From Macrosoma leucophasiata (lineage: Eukaryota > Arthropoda > Insecta > Lepidoptera > Hedylidae): a stretch of 64,000 bases of DNA. Positions 10,944-21,636 of this stretch are shown here, piece by piece; the stretch's first letter is position 1, and the number at the start of each line of letters is the position of its first letter. The notes under the pieces were generated by a model. That model was not told the DNA's origin and did no database searches. It saw nothing but the letters and a program-made list of their open reading frames with translations. The stretch lies in NCBI GenBank assembly GCA_036365455.1, contig JAWQUS010000011.1, positions 3,120,001 through 3,184,000 of the forward strand, in the 5' to 3' direction. Made by a program: the position numbers and the translations under genes.

Positions 10944-11135
10944 AGCGGCCCGCCCCGGCTTCGCCCGCGCTGCTCTGCTCCTATTAGTCATAGCGTAATG
11001 TAAGCTATCCTATCTCTCAAGTTGAATCGAACTGCACATGGTGTGCGACTTTTATTATAATCGGTTAAGTGGTTTAGGAGTCCATTGAGGACAAACATTG
11101 TGACACGAGATTTATATATATTAAGAAGATTATCA
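10944..11135 (+). repeat. Rep-H retroposon tail, copy 1
   Basis: 'ctagcggcccgccccggcttcgcccgcgc' to 'cacgagatttatatatatta'. It is almost identical, in inverted orientation, to 36455-36640. Similarity is high enough to suggest recent mobilisation. Confidence 0.8.
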
Positions 11136-11224
11136 ATTGACTTGTTGCTATTATTAAAAAAAAATAATAATAACAAGTAAAATTGGGGTTAAAAAAGAGG
11201 AAAAGTTAAATTTAATAACGTCTA

Positions 11225-11412
11225 TTTACTGGCGGTAGAGCTCCAATGACAGAGCTTGCCGGCGAAAGTTAACGCGGTCGGAAATTACAGGGCCGTACAT
11301 TACCACCTGACCGGAACACGATAGTGCTGTGCCATTTAGCGGCAAGTATATTAGGTAACGCGGTGGTGCCTACGCCTGCGAACTCCGTCACTGAAGTTCT
11401 ACCACCAGTAGT
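11225..11412. mobile_element. Rep-A foldback copy with two heads
   Basis: The plus-strand head ('actggcggtagagctccaatgacagag', 11228-11269) is followed after a junction by a longer minus-strand segment ending 'cgaactccgtcactgaagttctaccaccagt'. Both outer ends are therefore Rep-A heads, in inverted orientation. A-tails are absent on both sides. Confidence 0.75.
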
Positions 11413-11745
11413 GGGCGGTGGGTCATAACGTCTCAATGCCGTCGGTACCAGTAAAAAATTGTAATATTTATCAGCATTTACCACAGCATATGATACACAG
11501 ATCTCAGATTGGAAGCAGTAATTTATCATGGAACATGTTTGTCAATGTAAATCCACCCATCATTTGTAAATATGTCACATGTATTTCATTTGTCATAAGA
11601 TTTAATTTAGAAACGTTAGAAATGCATAATCTAAACACATGTCAATCATCTGTGACTCCGTTCATTTATATTTATCTCCGAAACCGTATTACATCGACAT
11701 AATTTTTGTATGAGTGTATTTAGAATTTGTGTGTGATTTAAAAAT
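11413..11745. other. no recognisable feature
   Basis: A short frame (11418-11702) crosses it but shows no recognisable domain or composition bias. I do not call it a gene. Confidence 0.4.
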
Positions 11746-11757
11746 TAAATAAAACAT

Positions 11758-12367
11758 ATTATTTCGCATTAACACATGCTTGTGAAATATATTTTATTTT
11801 TAAAGAAAAATGGAAAGAAAAATTTGACTTCAGGCGAGGCTCGAACTCGCGACCTACTGGGAATCTAAGGGCTTCAATAGCTCAATTGGAAGAGCGGCTG
11901 GACGCCGCTCTTCCAATTGAGCTATTGAAGCCCTGCCCGATTTGTCAAATCTTTCCTTCACATCTATTGCATTGCTTTATGGTAGCAGTAGCGCCATCTA
12001 TTACCAACTATGCTAGTTAGTCAAATTTTTCTTTCCATTTTTCTTTAAAAATAAAATATATTTCACAAGCATGTGTTAATGCGAGATAATATGGAACAAT
12101 TATTAAGGGTAAAAGCGACTTCTTTACGATATTCAATAAACTGAAAAGTCTATTATATCGGTTGCCTAACTAGCATAGTTGGTAATAGATGGCGCTACTG
12201 CTACCATAAAGCAATGCAATAGATGTGAAGGAAAGATTTGACAAATCGGGCAGGGCTTCAGTAGCTCAATTGGAAGAGCGGCTGGACTAGATTCCCAGTA
12301 AGTAGGTCGCGAGTTCGAGCCTCGCCTGAAGTCAAATTTTTCTTTCCATTTTTCTTTAAAAATAAAA
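11758..12367 (+). mobile_element. Family D composite foldback element, 12-bp target-site duplication
   Basis: A 610-bp insertion bounded by 'taaataaaacat' at 11746-11757 and 12368-12379. In order it holds: link 'attatttcgcattaacacatgcttgtg' and tail in reverse; the antisense tRNA 3' half (11826-11867); the sense tRNA 5' half (11868-11903); the antisense 5' half (11904-11933); antisense leader; a sense tail and link block (from 12021); sense leader ('agatggcgctactgctacc'); a full sense tRNA-like core (12255-12333) with a 4-nt insertion; and the A-rich tail. It therefore contains several nested hairpins. The clean flanking repeat shows the rearranged form was inserted as a unit. Confidence 0.85.
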
Positions 12368-12431
12368 TAAATAAAACATTTTTGAACCCTATGAATAACA
12401 CTTCTCAGGTGTTTTTTGACAAAAAAAAATC

Positions 12432-12545
12432 AAACACGCTTACACTCAGACTTATTAGATAAACCTATATTGTTGGTGTCATTGTACGCATACAAACACC
12501 CAGTTCCGTAATATAATATCTGTAGGCCATCTGATGGACCAAACC
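12432..12545 (-). repeat. SINE-C fragment
   Basis: 'cacgcttacactcagact' and 'caaacacccagttccgtaat', then 'atctgtaggccat'. This is the antisense body of SINE-C without its tRNA-like head. Confidence 0.65.
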
Positions 12546-12589
12546 ACACACACATGGATTCTTTTTTCAGTTTAAGAAAATTGTTCCGT

Positions 12590-12725
12590 TGGTGGGTAGT
12601 GTGGGTTAGGATCTATAGGAATCATTTCGTTCATCCAGATATGCTGCAAACCTAATTTTTACGCATATTAATAATCTAGAGAATATATTAATTATATCCA
12701 CTAGGTTGCCTATAACAAAATGGCC
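12590..12725 (-). repeat. Rep-R copy 1
   Basis: 'aggaatcatttcgttcatccagatatgctgcaaacctaatttttacgcatat' and 'atatccactaggttgcctat' occur in inverted order at 55690-55830. The element edges are not clear. Confidence 0.6.
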
Positions 12726-13047
12726 GAAGCATTTTTTCATATTTATTTGGGGAAAGATTTCATTTTTACTTGTTTTTTTGATAAAATATCGTCGAATTCA
12801 CAGCAATATGTATGAAGACTGAAAAATCACGGCTGCCGTTGCGCACTTGGCCGCCTCTACATATTTTCGTTCCACCCCATAACTTTTTACGTCCATAACG
12901 TACATGTATTATTTATATATCAAATTAAAGCTATTTTTTGTCATTATTTTGATATACGAGAGCTACATTAAATCGGCCGCATATAAAAAATGCTGGCTGT
13001 TAAAAAATAAATAATTTATTTAAAAATTTGACCATCAAATTCTGGTA
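12726..13047. other. no recognisable feature
   Basis: AT-rich sequence with no repeat partner in the window. Confidence 0.45.
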
Positions 13048-13424
13048 TATTTTTATGTGATGGACGTGGCAAACAAGCATGCTGTTCACATTGATGTTAA
13101 GTGATGACTGCAGCCTATAGACACCCACACAAAGACACCCACACGAGCTCCAGTAACGGAGCTCGCGGGCGTAGGCACCACCGCATTAGCTAATATACTT
13201 GCCACTAAATGTTAGTGTTCATCACTATCGTGTTCCGGTCGGTTGGTAATGTACGGCCCTGTAATTTCCGGCACAGAGGCATAACAACTTAGGCCTCAGG
13301 AGTGGTAACGCATCTGAATTTTGACCTTGGTCTTAGTGTAGGTGTCTATAGGCTGCAGACACATCACTTAACATCAATGTGAACTGCATGCTTGATTGCC
13401 ACTTCCACTACATAAAAATTTAAA
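13048..13424 (+). mobile_element. Rep-A foldback copy with two tails
   Basis: An inverted 3' segment (13048-13140: 'tttttatgtgatgg..gcagcctatagacacccacac') joins a nearly complete plus-strand copy (from 13144, 'gagctccagtaacggagc') that ends 'ctacataaaaa'. The ~85 bp arms pair with each other, leaving the rest as a loop. Confidence 0.8.
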
Positions 13425-13671
13425 TTACCTTTATCCAATTAGGAGCCAACGAACACTCATAGTAATTACGTTCATTTGTAGCTGAAAAAGCTAAGTATGA
13501 AACTTAAGTTAAAATTGTACACAGGTTTTACTTTAGAGCCTGAAAAATAACGGGATTGAGATTGGAATAATTAAAACTAACATTTCAAGCAGTAGTGTTA
13601 ACTTAATAAGTCCTTTTTAACTCAGTTTAATAACTCAGGTTTATTTACGATAACAAACATAATATATAAGC

Positions 13672-14085
13672 TCACATTGATGTTAGGTGACCGCAGCCTG
13701 TCTGTATATATCTATACATACATACATACATATAATACATACAAATAAATAAAATTGGAGTCGCTGCTTGTAATATTAAAATAATCGCTTTTTACTAAAT
13801 GCATATGTATGTATACACGGTACATATACCAGAACAACATTTTTTTTAAATAAATTCTGTCTGTCTGTCGGTCTGTCTATTTGTCTGTCTGTTTGGTGCC
13901 ACCCCTGAGACCTACGTTGTTATGTCTCTGTGATAATTATTACGGGACCGTACATTACTATCTAACCGGAACGAAATAGTGCTAAATACTACCACTTGGC
14001 GGTAGACAGTAGACTAAACCAGATAAGGTAATGCGGTGGTGTATACACCCTTGAGCTCAACTGGCACTCTCCTACCAGTAAATAG
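13672..14085 (-). repeat. old Rep-A copy interrupted by a Rep-F piece
   Basis: The tail side 'ctcacattgatgttaggtgaccgcagcc' (13672-13699) and the head side 'gccacccctgagacctacg..ctcctaccagtaaa' (13898-14085) flank a Rep-F segment (about 13735-13890: 'caaataaataaaattggagtcgc', 'ctgtctgtcgg'). The high divergence from consensus marks an old copy. Confidence 0.65.
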
Positions 14086-14093
14086 ATAAATAA

Positions 14094-14297
14094 AATACGC
14101 TTACACTCACAGCCCCCACACACACACACAGGTATAAACCTGTTTCGTGGGTGCCGTTGTACACACACAACACATACACAAACATTCAGACCCGAAACAA
14201 ATATCTGTATGCCATACAAATATTTGTCCCGGTGTAGCGATCGAACCCTTCGAATCAAACGGTCAGTTCGTACCGCTGGACAAACCGGATCGTCTAA
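14094..14297 (-). mobile_element. SINE-C copy
   Basis: The body 'tacgcttacactcacagc..cagacccgaaacaaatatctgtatgcc' leads to the antisense head 'gtcccggtgtagcgatcgaacc..gtaccgctggacaaaccggatcgtc'. The B-box-like region has substitutions, so the promoter is probably dead. Confidence 0.8.
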
Positions 14298-14675
14298 TGA
14301 ACAAATCGCAGTGTTGATAGTTTTATCGCGAGACGTTACTGCCAATCCCGCGGAATTGTATTATTTACAACCGCCTTATTGGAATGGTTTGCTTTCCCCA
14401 AATGACGCTCAATTTTGGGTATTTTACGATTTTTTCCTGTAAGTGTCTTTCGATGGAAGTGATTAAGAAATGTAATCCGTAGCACGTTTTAATTTAATAT
14501 TTGATTATAATTGAAATCGAGAATTACACGAGCGAGGAGAGAAATGAAGCAGAAATAATACAAGGAACAATGTCTCGGTTATTGATCAAAATTTTATTCA
14601 CTTTGCAGATGTATGTTTGATGTTATCTGCTATAAACTCGTGTATTTATTTAAGTTACTTGAATGTGTATATAAT
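14298..14675. other. no recognisable feature
   Basis: Nothing beyond short chance frames. Confidence 0.45.
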
Positions 14676-15050
14676 AATAATAATAATGGCAACCTATTAT
14701 AAGTCCCACTGCTGGGCACGAGTCTCTTCCCCTTTTTGGGGGGAGGCCTGGAGCTTACTTCACCACGCTGCTCCAATGCGGATTGGTGGAGGTGGGTGGG
14801 TTAGTGGCCAACCCGCTGTCGGATGTTTTCAAACCGCCCATAAGGCCTCCGACAAGGTTTAACGACTGCTATCCATCGATAGCAACCGGGACCGACGGCT
14901 TAACGTGCCCTCCAAAGCACGGAAACGCGCATTTAATTTGCCGCTAGCGGTCACCCATCACACTACCCGATCGCGCCCGTAGTGCTTAACCGAGTAGATC
15001 GCTTACGATCTACACCAATCGCTGGGCCGTGCACGCTTCAAATGCCTGCC
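14676..15050 (-). mobile_element. SINE-E copy: 5S rRNA-like head, (ATT)n tail
   Basis: Read on the minus strand, it opens with 'gaagcgtgcacggcccagcg'. Then comes 'ggttaagcactacgggcgcg' and 'gtgtgatgggtgaccgct' (14946-14994), closely recalling the internal control region of 5S rRNA genes (the 'gttaagca..cgggc' A-box region and the 'gatgggtgaccgc' C-box region). The body 'ggagggcacgttaagccgtcgg' and 'cagtcgttaaaccttgtcgg' resembles LINE 3' ends. It finishes in (ATT)n at 14676-14687. This is the usual layout of a SINE3-type element. The assignment rests on remembered 5S features and should be checked. Confidence 0.7.
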
Positions 15051-15099
15051 AAGCTTGACAATAATTAAATTTACAATTAGTATGGCATATTCTTCCTAA

Positions 15100-15175
15100 C
15101 ATTGTTGTGGGCGTCTTTGGAGATGACTTTGTCTAGCAGTAGACGGATTTCGGCAGGAGTGATGATGACGACTTA
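15100..15175 (+). repeat. RTE-like LINE 3' end
   Basis: 'tgtctagcagtagacggatttcggcaggagtgatgatgacgac' has the form of the short 3' end of RTE-type elements, closing in a GATGAT-type run. No coding part is attached. Confidence 0.5.
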
Positions 15176-15359
15176 TGATTCCGATATTACGTACTAACAC
15201 CGAGGAAAAACAACTTATGTTGACACCTTAGTTGTCAATAATCAGGCTGGCAACACTTGTGTATTTTGTTTACTGTAATAGTGGGATTTCTATCATAAAA
15301 CATTCGATAACGTTCACGGGTGTAGGAAAGTGATATTATGAAGTGAAAAGAATTAAAAT

Positions 15360-16990
15360 ATATTTAAAAGCTAAATAATATTTACATAAAATAAAGTTAT
15401 ACCTAAACTAAACACAACATGCGTCTAAAAATTCTGCATCACTGCCTTCCTGTGTTATGGTACCCAGAAGGCTGGCAGCATTGCCTCGTTGGATAGCAAT
15501 GCTGATTCTTTGACCTAAAAATTGGCCAGCCCTCTGGTCACGGGAAGTGTCGACCAGCCGATTCGCGATCTCTTTGAATAAGAGCCGAGCACTGGGGCCC
15601 CATGGACCAAGGGTTTCGACCCCGAAAGGCACAAATATATAGTCCCCTGGAAGGGTATTTCACATTTTCCTGTATTTAATTCTAGGCCTATTGAGCTGAA
15701 TTTTTCCTTCAAGAAAGTGTACTCTGCCAGGACTGAATCTACGCTGCCTCCTAGGGTCCCGTGATCTAAGTACCAAACGTTAAATTTGGAATTTAACTGT
15801 CGAATGATGGGGTGAATGGCTAGGCTGAAAATGACTGGCCCAAGAGGATCACCCTGCTGGCACCCGACAGCTGGAAATAAAACCATGGTCCTTATACATT
15901 AATTTAGAATGGTGTCTATAACACTGCCAAAGAAAACTAAAAAAATTGGGGGTTTCTTTGTTAGCCTCCGCCAGCAGGACATCTCTACGGCAATGGGACG
16001 GATGCCGCCATCACGCTTAATCAGAGCACAAAGATTGGCACCGTATAAAGCTTCAATGACAGCATCATTTACACCGCCGCCCAGCATCAAATTGATCACA
16101 GCCGTGAGCTCTCTCAGCAGCGACTCACCAGCCACCCCGGCGCCAGGGCTCAGCAGGTCTTTTAGGTGTTGTGGCGTCAAGGCGTCGAGGCCGCCGGCAG
16201 AACCGCTGCGGAAAGAGCTCACCGCCGTGGCCACCTGGTTGGCAGTCACAGATAATGATTCACTGGGTTCAGGAGGTTCAGGGAAAATAAGGCCATCCGC
16301 AGGGCTTGGGTGCTTGCTCTCTAGAGCAGCAAGGGTGCTTGGGGATTCGGGAGCGATTGTATCGGTACTAAAAAGCACTCGTGCCGCTCCTTTAATGTCA
16401 CCGTCCCTTAATTTTGATTCTACGTAAGTAACATGTCTATTTTCTTTAAAAAATAATGTTGAGTCAGGAATGGGAATCAAGGACGTACAATTTTGTTTTA
16501 TTAGAGATGTTATAGATTATTTGGCAGCAAAAATTTTATCGAAATGTAAAACTCTGTAAGGGAAAGTGAGCAGCTGTTCCCAGGCGCTAAAATAATTTTG
16601 TGTGCTTACTGCATGTAGACACTTGAATAAGGCCTGTGCTGCGGTTGTCCTAGCACCGCGTGGCACCCTTTTCAGTACTGGGACTGTTTTTTTTAAATGA
16701 GACAATGTCTCTGATAGACTTTTGGTATTATTGGGGTCAGGAAGGTTAGCGCCGTTTCTGTCATGTGATAATTCAATAATAATATGGCCCTTTTGCACCC
16801 TGCCATAATGAATTTTCAAGCCACGTTCATTTTGAAAACAACGCGTCTGAGAACAGAGAGAGCAAGTCACTCGATTAGGTACAAGTACGGATGAACCACC
16901 CGCGACCGCACCACCGCCACCCGGCATAAAACTAAACTAGAAAAATATGAACTAAAATAACTTACACAATATGTACACTCTAAAAACGAA
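15360..16990 (-). pseudogene. dead non-LTR retrotransposon, single-ORF type, with zinc finger and RT pieces
   Basis: Four minus-strand blocks in order look like one element. (1) 16927-16517: N-terminal block with 'CSLCSQTRCFQNERGLKIH', a Cys/His zinc-finger-like motif, and 'RVPRGARTTAAQALF'. (2) 16480-15899: 'VESKLRDGDIKGAARVLFS', 'FRSGSAGGLDALTPQHL' and 'CALIKRDGGIRPIAVEMSCW', typical of the start of a reverse transcriptase. (3) 15886-15515: 'CQQGDPLGPVIFSLAIHP' and 'VWYLDHGTLGG', where the catalytic Y-x-D-D core has His for the second Asp. (4) 15632-15408: C-terminal 'PFGVETLGPWGPSARLLF' and 'ISIAIQRGNAASLLGT'. Frames break between blocks, and RT sequence is missing between 2 and 3. I see no endonuclease domain. 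The clade is uncertain. Confidence 0.8.
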
Positions 16991-17084
16991 AGATTAAAAT
17001 AATAAACACACTATAGAAAAGGCTGTCACAATGGTCACAATGGTATTACACAAAAGTACACGAAATTGGTAAACACGAAATCGA

Positions 17085-17165
17085 TACCGGGATATCTGGC
17101 GGTCCACACTGTCCGCCCAACCCGTAAGGGACTTGGCGTGAAGATACATAGGTACATACATACGA
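17085..17165 (-). repeat. RTE-J 3' fragment
   Basis: 'gataccgggatatctggcggtccacactgtccgcc..ggacttggcgtgaagatacata' is a diverged copy of the RTE-J 3' end in mixed form. An 80-bp block is recognisable. Confidence 0.6.
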
Positions 17166-17690
17166 AATCGGAGAACGTCTGGTTGCTAGGAGGGCTGTAT
17201 CTTTGGCCGTCGCCCTTGTAAACATCATTCCATTCTACTTTTCATAAACATGTCTATTTTCTATATTTTGTAGTATTCATTTGGTGAAACTTGTAAAATA
17301 TTATGGGATTTTTGGTTGTCACTTCGTTGTCATAATTTTTCACTGTCATCTGATTTTGCTATATTCATCTTTCGTTATATAAAGTTTGTAATGAAGAAAA
17401 ATACTATATATCACACATGATTTTAGCCCATGAATTCACCGATCATTGATATTAAGTGGTTTATGAGACTTTTACAAAAAAACAAAATATTTATGTGGAA
17501 GAGAGGGAAAAGTTGAAGTTGACCAGACGCCTTTCAAATGTCAAGTGAAAAGTGATTCTTTTATGTTGCCTCCAAAACATCGTTAAATCTCCTATTAAAG
17601 TCCCTATCACTTTACTGGAGCCATCTCATCATATTCCACATGAAAGCATCCAATCATCGTCATCTTAAAACATTATTTCTTTCCCAGAAG
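17166..17690. other. no recognisable feature
   Basis: A short 'atgttgcctccaaaacatcg' at about 17563 recalls SINE-L, but nothing extends it. Confidence 0.4.
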
Positions 17691-17694
17691 CTGT

Positions 17695-19185
17695 GTGTGA
17701 ATGTGTGACGCCAGATCTTTCGTTAGGTAAAAATTACAATTGTCGCACATTAGGTTTAGGATGGAATAACTGTACTGATGAGTTATTTTATCACACGAAT
17801 TTTAAAAATGACAGTACACAAATTACAAAGCGATTTATACTATCCAGTGTTTCTCAATTTTTTTGACCCACTCGGGTTACTTAGTCCTACAATAATGATA
17901 GGTAAAATTCTATTGCAAAAATTATGGCTGTTAAAACTAGACTGGGACGAGCCGGTCCCCGGCGATGTTGCAAGCGCTTGGAGCCAGCTCGAATCGTCTT
18001 TTTCGATGCTTGACAGCATACGCGTACCGCGGCATGTAATGGGACAGTGTCCGGATAGCATAGAACTGCATGTCTTCTGCGATGCCTCACAGCTCAGTTA
18101 CGGCGCGAGCGCATACATTCGCATTTTAAATACTGATTGTTAACATTCGGTTGTTATGTTCAAAAGGTAAGGTTGCAACAAAAAAAAAAAATCAAACCAA
18201 TTTTAATTTCCGTTCGAGAGATTTTCTGAACTTGACCGTATGATTCGCGGTCTTGCTCGTTATCTATAAAAAAATTCAGACCGATGACTCACGCACCGGA
18301 CCCTTGAGCGTCCTTGAGTTGAAAGAATCCCGTAATACTTTAATTCGTTTTGCACAGATAGATTCGTTTCCTGATATTTTAAACATTTTACGTAATAATC
18401 AAACCTTACCGAGCAAACATAATCTAATTTAAATTTATTTATTGATGACAATCAAATTATATGAGTTGGTGGTCGACTCAGTAATTCTGATTTTGTGTGT
18501 GTATGTGTATCTTCACGCCAGGTCCCTAACGGGGTAGGCAGAGAGATTCTGATTTTAATTACAATAAAAAGCATCCTATTTTAATTTCGTCAAAACATCA
18601 TTTTACTTTATTACTTTTTCGAGACGAACATATAAAAATGTTACATGCGGGGCCACAATTATTATTATATACATTGAGAGAAAGGTAGTGGCCAGTCGGG
18701 GGTCGTAAATTAGTGAAAATTATACATGAATGTGTTTTGTGTACACGTTTGCGAGACAAAACACCAGTACCTATCATGTCGAATTTACCTTCAAAAACTT
18801 TTGAGTCCAGGCTTCCCTTTCATGCATTGTGGCGTAGACTACGCTGGCCCAGTGCTCATATTGAACAGAAAAGGTAAGAGGGCTAAGACTGTTAAGGCCT
18901 ATATTTGTTTATTTGTATGCTTTAGTACTAAAGCTACACATTTAGAGCTAGTTAGTGATCTCACTACAAACGCGTACCTTCTAGCATTAAAAAGATTTAT
19001 TTCTCGCCGTTCAAAGCCTTCTGAAATTTACTGTGATAATGGCAAATGTTTCGTAGGTCTAAAAAATGAATTTTCAAAATTTTTGTCTGCTTGCTCACAA
19101 GATGTAATTGATTATGCGACTAGCCAAAATATAAATTTCAAGTTTATCCCGCCTTATGCGCCTCATTTTGTATATACTTTGCTTA
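17695..19185 (+). pseudogene. BEL/Pao LTR-retrotransposon pol pseudogene (Pao domain, RNase H start, integrase)
   Basis: An internal piece of a BEL/Pao polyprotein gene. Frame blocks: 17740-17860 ('LGLGWNN'); then after a frameshift in a T-run, the Pao/A17-type region at 17862-18143 ('FDPLGLLSPTIMIGKILLQK', 'LKLDWDEPVP', 'ELHVFCDASQLSYGASAYI'), which leads into the RNase H start. A stop and a deletion follow. 18200-18490 and 18546-18720 carry broken integrase zinc-binding sequence. 18790-19185 is an open integrase core with 'FMHCGVDYAGPV' (first catalytic Asp) and 'IYCDNGKCFVG' (second). The frame ends near 'FIPPYAPHF', before the expected catalytic Glu. No LTRs, gag or protease are present in the window. 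Confidence 0.85.
18495..18545 (-). mobile_element. 51-bp RTE-J insertion inside the BEL/Pao integrase region
   Basis: 'gtgtgtgtatgtgtatcttcacgccaggtccctaacggggtaggcagag' is the extreme 3' end of RTE-J with its tail. It is bounded by 'attctgatttt' at 18484-18494 and 18546-18556. It is the shortest complete insertion event I can prove here. Confidence 0.9.
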
Positions 19186-19204
19186 TATGTGCAAATCATG
19201 TATA

Positions 19205-19889
19205 ATATGACTCTTAGAATCGCGATATCTCAGGAATGGTAACAGTTAGGAAAAAAATATTGATATTATTTTTGTAGATAATATAAGATCTACAACTTTG
19301 GCTTGAAGTTCTTTTCGATAAATCTTACCGTTTTCAAGCAAAATCCAAAAAACCTCAAATTTTGACCTTTGACCTCGAATAACTTTTTAAGCACACATAG
19401 GATCGATGGGGACTTTAAAAACTTGATTTGTAATAGCAAACTATAGGTCTCCACCAATATTTGGCTTTCCGGGAATTTTTGTAATTTCAAATGTCTATAT
19501 TGACCGGATTTTAAACTCGACGTTGGCGTATTGGTCCTTATCAAGGATCCCACGACACCACCTCTCCGTTGGAGTCTCGGACGGGTTGTATCCGTCTGCC
19601 CTGGACCTGATGATGTTACGAGGGTTGCAGACATCCAGACATCAGCAGGCATTGTGAGGAGGGCGTTCCCAAAAATATGCCCTCTTCCAGTTCATCATCA
19701 AGCACCTTAGATCATCGAAAGCTACAGCTTCCAAGGCCGGGGAAGATTTGTGTGATAGATTATTATTTTCTATATAGATATTAATTTTCATAAGAAATAA
19801 AGATAAAAATTACTGAAGATTGGCTGTTAAGGACTTGAATCCGTGGCCGTAAAACGATTAAAAAAAAATGTTTTCTGTAGTTATAAAAC
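19205..19889. other. unassigned sequence, possibly one dispersed repeat
   Basis: Includes 'caaattttgacctttgacctcgaataact' and a G+C-richer part at 19520-19740. No second copy in the window and no domain. A minus-strand frame (19652-19290) is not convincing. Confidence 0.35.
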
Positions 19890-20177
19890 AATTTTTTTTG
19901 TAAGGAATGTGACAAACAAACTTGCAACTCACTTTGATGTTAAGTGATGACTGCCTAAGCCTAAAGACATCTACATAAAAACCAGAGGTCAAAATGCAGA
20001 TGTATTGCCCTCTGAGACTTAAGTTGTGATGTCTCTGTGATCATTTTTACTGGGCCACACATTACCAACTAACCGGAACACGATAGTGCTGAATACTGAT
20101 GTTTGGCGGCGGATAAAGGTAATGCGGTGGTACGTACGCCAGCGAGCTCTATTAATAGAGCTCTACCACCAGTAAAA
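19890..20177 (-). repeat. old Rep-A copy
   Basis: 'ttttttttgtaaggaatgtgacaaacaaacttgcaac' to 'agagctctaccaccagtaaaa'. It is full length but about a fifth of the positions differ from consensus. It belongs to a diverged group, together with 28936-29190 and 31312-31569, that reads 'ccagaggtcaaaatgcagatg..gcgg'. Confidence 0.8.
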
Positions 20178-20669
20178 TTAATGTCTATAGTTTATTCACT
20201 AACAATCCAGTGGAATTCTTGTTTGCCACCTTAATCACATACAGTAATAATAAAATCTCAGTTATTCCCTTCTTAATTATTTTGCATGAATCGAAAAATC
20301 AAGCAAATTTAAAGATGAATTTAGATGGTACAAAAATAATGAAGAAAAGAAAACGACTTGTTGAATAAAAGCAGACTATCAAAATTATTTGATCAAATTT
20401 GGATCATTATATTTTTCGGAGAAAAACAATATTAATATGATCTCTGTCGTTCACTGTGTTGAGGAATATATAAATATTCATCTAATAACATATAAGATAA
20501 ACGAATGCGTGTTGCCGTAAAAAAGAACAACCTTGAATCGACAAAAATCTAGTGGTACTAATATTACAAAGAGAGAAAAATTGTTTTTGTTATGCTGAGT
20601 AACGCAATATTTTTAGTCAGATAAATTATGGATCTGTACAGTAAGTTAAATAATATAATAAACATCGGT
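20178..20669. other. no recognisable feature
   Basis: AT-rich and without repeat partners. Confidence 0.45.
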
Positions 20670-20815
20670 CCAGTTCGTGTCGGGCCAAGCGAAGTGTAGA
20701 GATCCGTAGTTACAGTGTAAGAGATGTAATGAAACAAATAATTATTTTCTATGTAGTTGTTCGAAATTTTCAAGTAAAATACATTTGATCGACTATTGGC
20801 CGAATACTCAAACGT
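20670..20815 (+). repeat. dispersed repeat with 'gtcgggcca' edge
   Basis: 'gttcgtgtcgggccaagcgaagtgtagagatccgtag' and 'tttcaagtaaaatacatttgatcgactatt' recur at 35440-35575 and, inverted, at 41400-41530. It is non-coding. Confidence 0.6.
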
Positions 20816-20850
20816 CATCCAATTTTAAGCAACCCCTAAAACGTGCGCTA

Positions 20851-21217
20851 TCTCTATTGTTTGAATGAATGCATTGAATTTCCAAGTGATTAAATGCATT
20901 TTTGTGTTTGAAAAAATGTTTGTGTTTGAGGGAAACATGTCCGCTTGTTCGCAGCGTATGTGGTGGAATCGCGCGTAACGCCTCAACTTTTGTGTATGCT
21001 GTCTGTAAAATTCAAACACGATAATTTTACATGAAAACGTCATAAGAAAGCAAGCGTCACAAGCCGAACGCTTGCACCGATCGTGCTTCTCTATGGCTTG
21101 ATCTGCGCTCTCGCTTACACGCTCAGCTCAGACGACGTGACACTTTTGCGTACGTGCAGCCGACAATCATCGATTTATACTTTGAGGTACAGAACGTTTT
21201 ATATAATATATTTTTAG
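20851..21217. other. no clear feature
   Basis: The first bases, from 20805 ('ttggccgaatactcaaacgtcat'), match one end of MITE-S, but no second end is visible. Confidence 0.4.
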
Positions 21218-21228
21218 AAATATCCTTC

Positions 21229-21358
21229 ATGTATAAAGAGAATGATGAAGGTAGATGAGACAAGAGAGGTATGTCAGCACGGGGTTATCTGGCGCTCTAC
21301 ACTCTCTGCCTACCCCGTTAGGAACCTGGCATGAAGATACATACATACATACATACAT
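21229..21358 (+). mobile_element. RTE-J 3' fragment, 11-bp target-site duplication
   Basis: A 130-bp copy with 'gagaatgatgaaggtagatgagac' and a (CATA)n tail. Flanked by 'aaatatccttc' at 21218-21228 and 21359-21369. Confidence 0.9.
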
Positions 21359-21636
21359 AAATATCCTTCGGTACTTGAACGATTTAAATCTAATTATTCA
21401 AATTCAATTTCAAAGGAAGAGTCTAGTGTTTTCAAATTCAAAAAGAGCATTAAAGTTACGTGGAATTCGCTTCACTTGTAATAGAACCTGCACGTTTTTG
21501 ATTTACAAAAGCCTGATCTTTTGTAATTTAAAAACATGCTTTCGAATTTTTCAGTACATCGTACCGAAAGGTGTGTTCTGTAATGCAATTCATTACATTA
21601 AAAGAAGAAAGCTGCTTTCGATATACACTATTTTTA

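Noticed and set aside
13858..13890. Short (GTCT)n patches resembling a CRISPR or satellite
   Set aside because: They are the simple-repeat segments of Rep-F and related LINE-type tails; no spacer structure.
15909..16427. 172-residue plus-strand frame
   Set aside because: It is the shadow of the minus-strand LINE reverse-transcriptase block, which has recognisable motifs.
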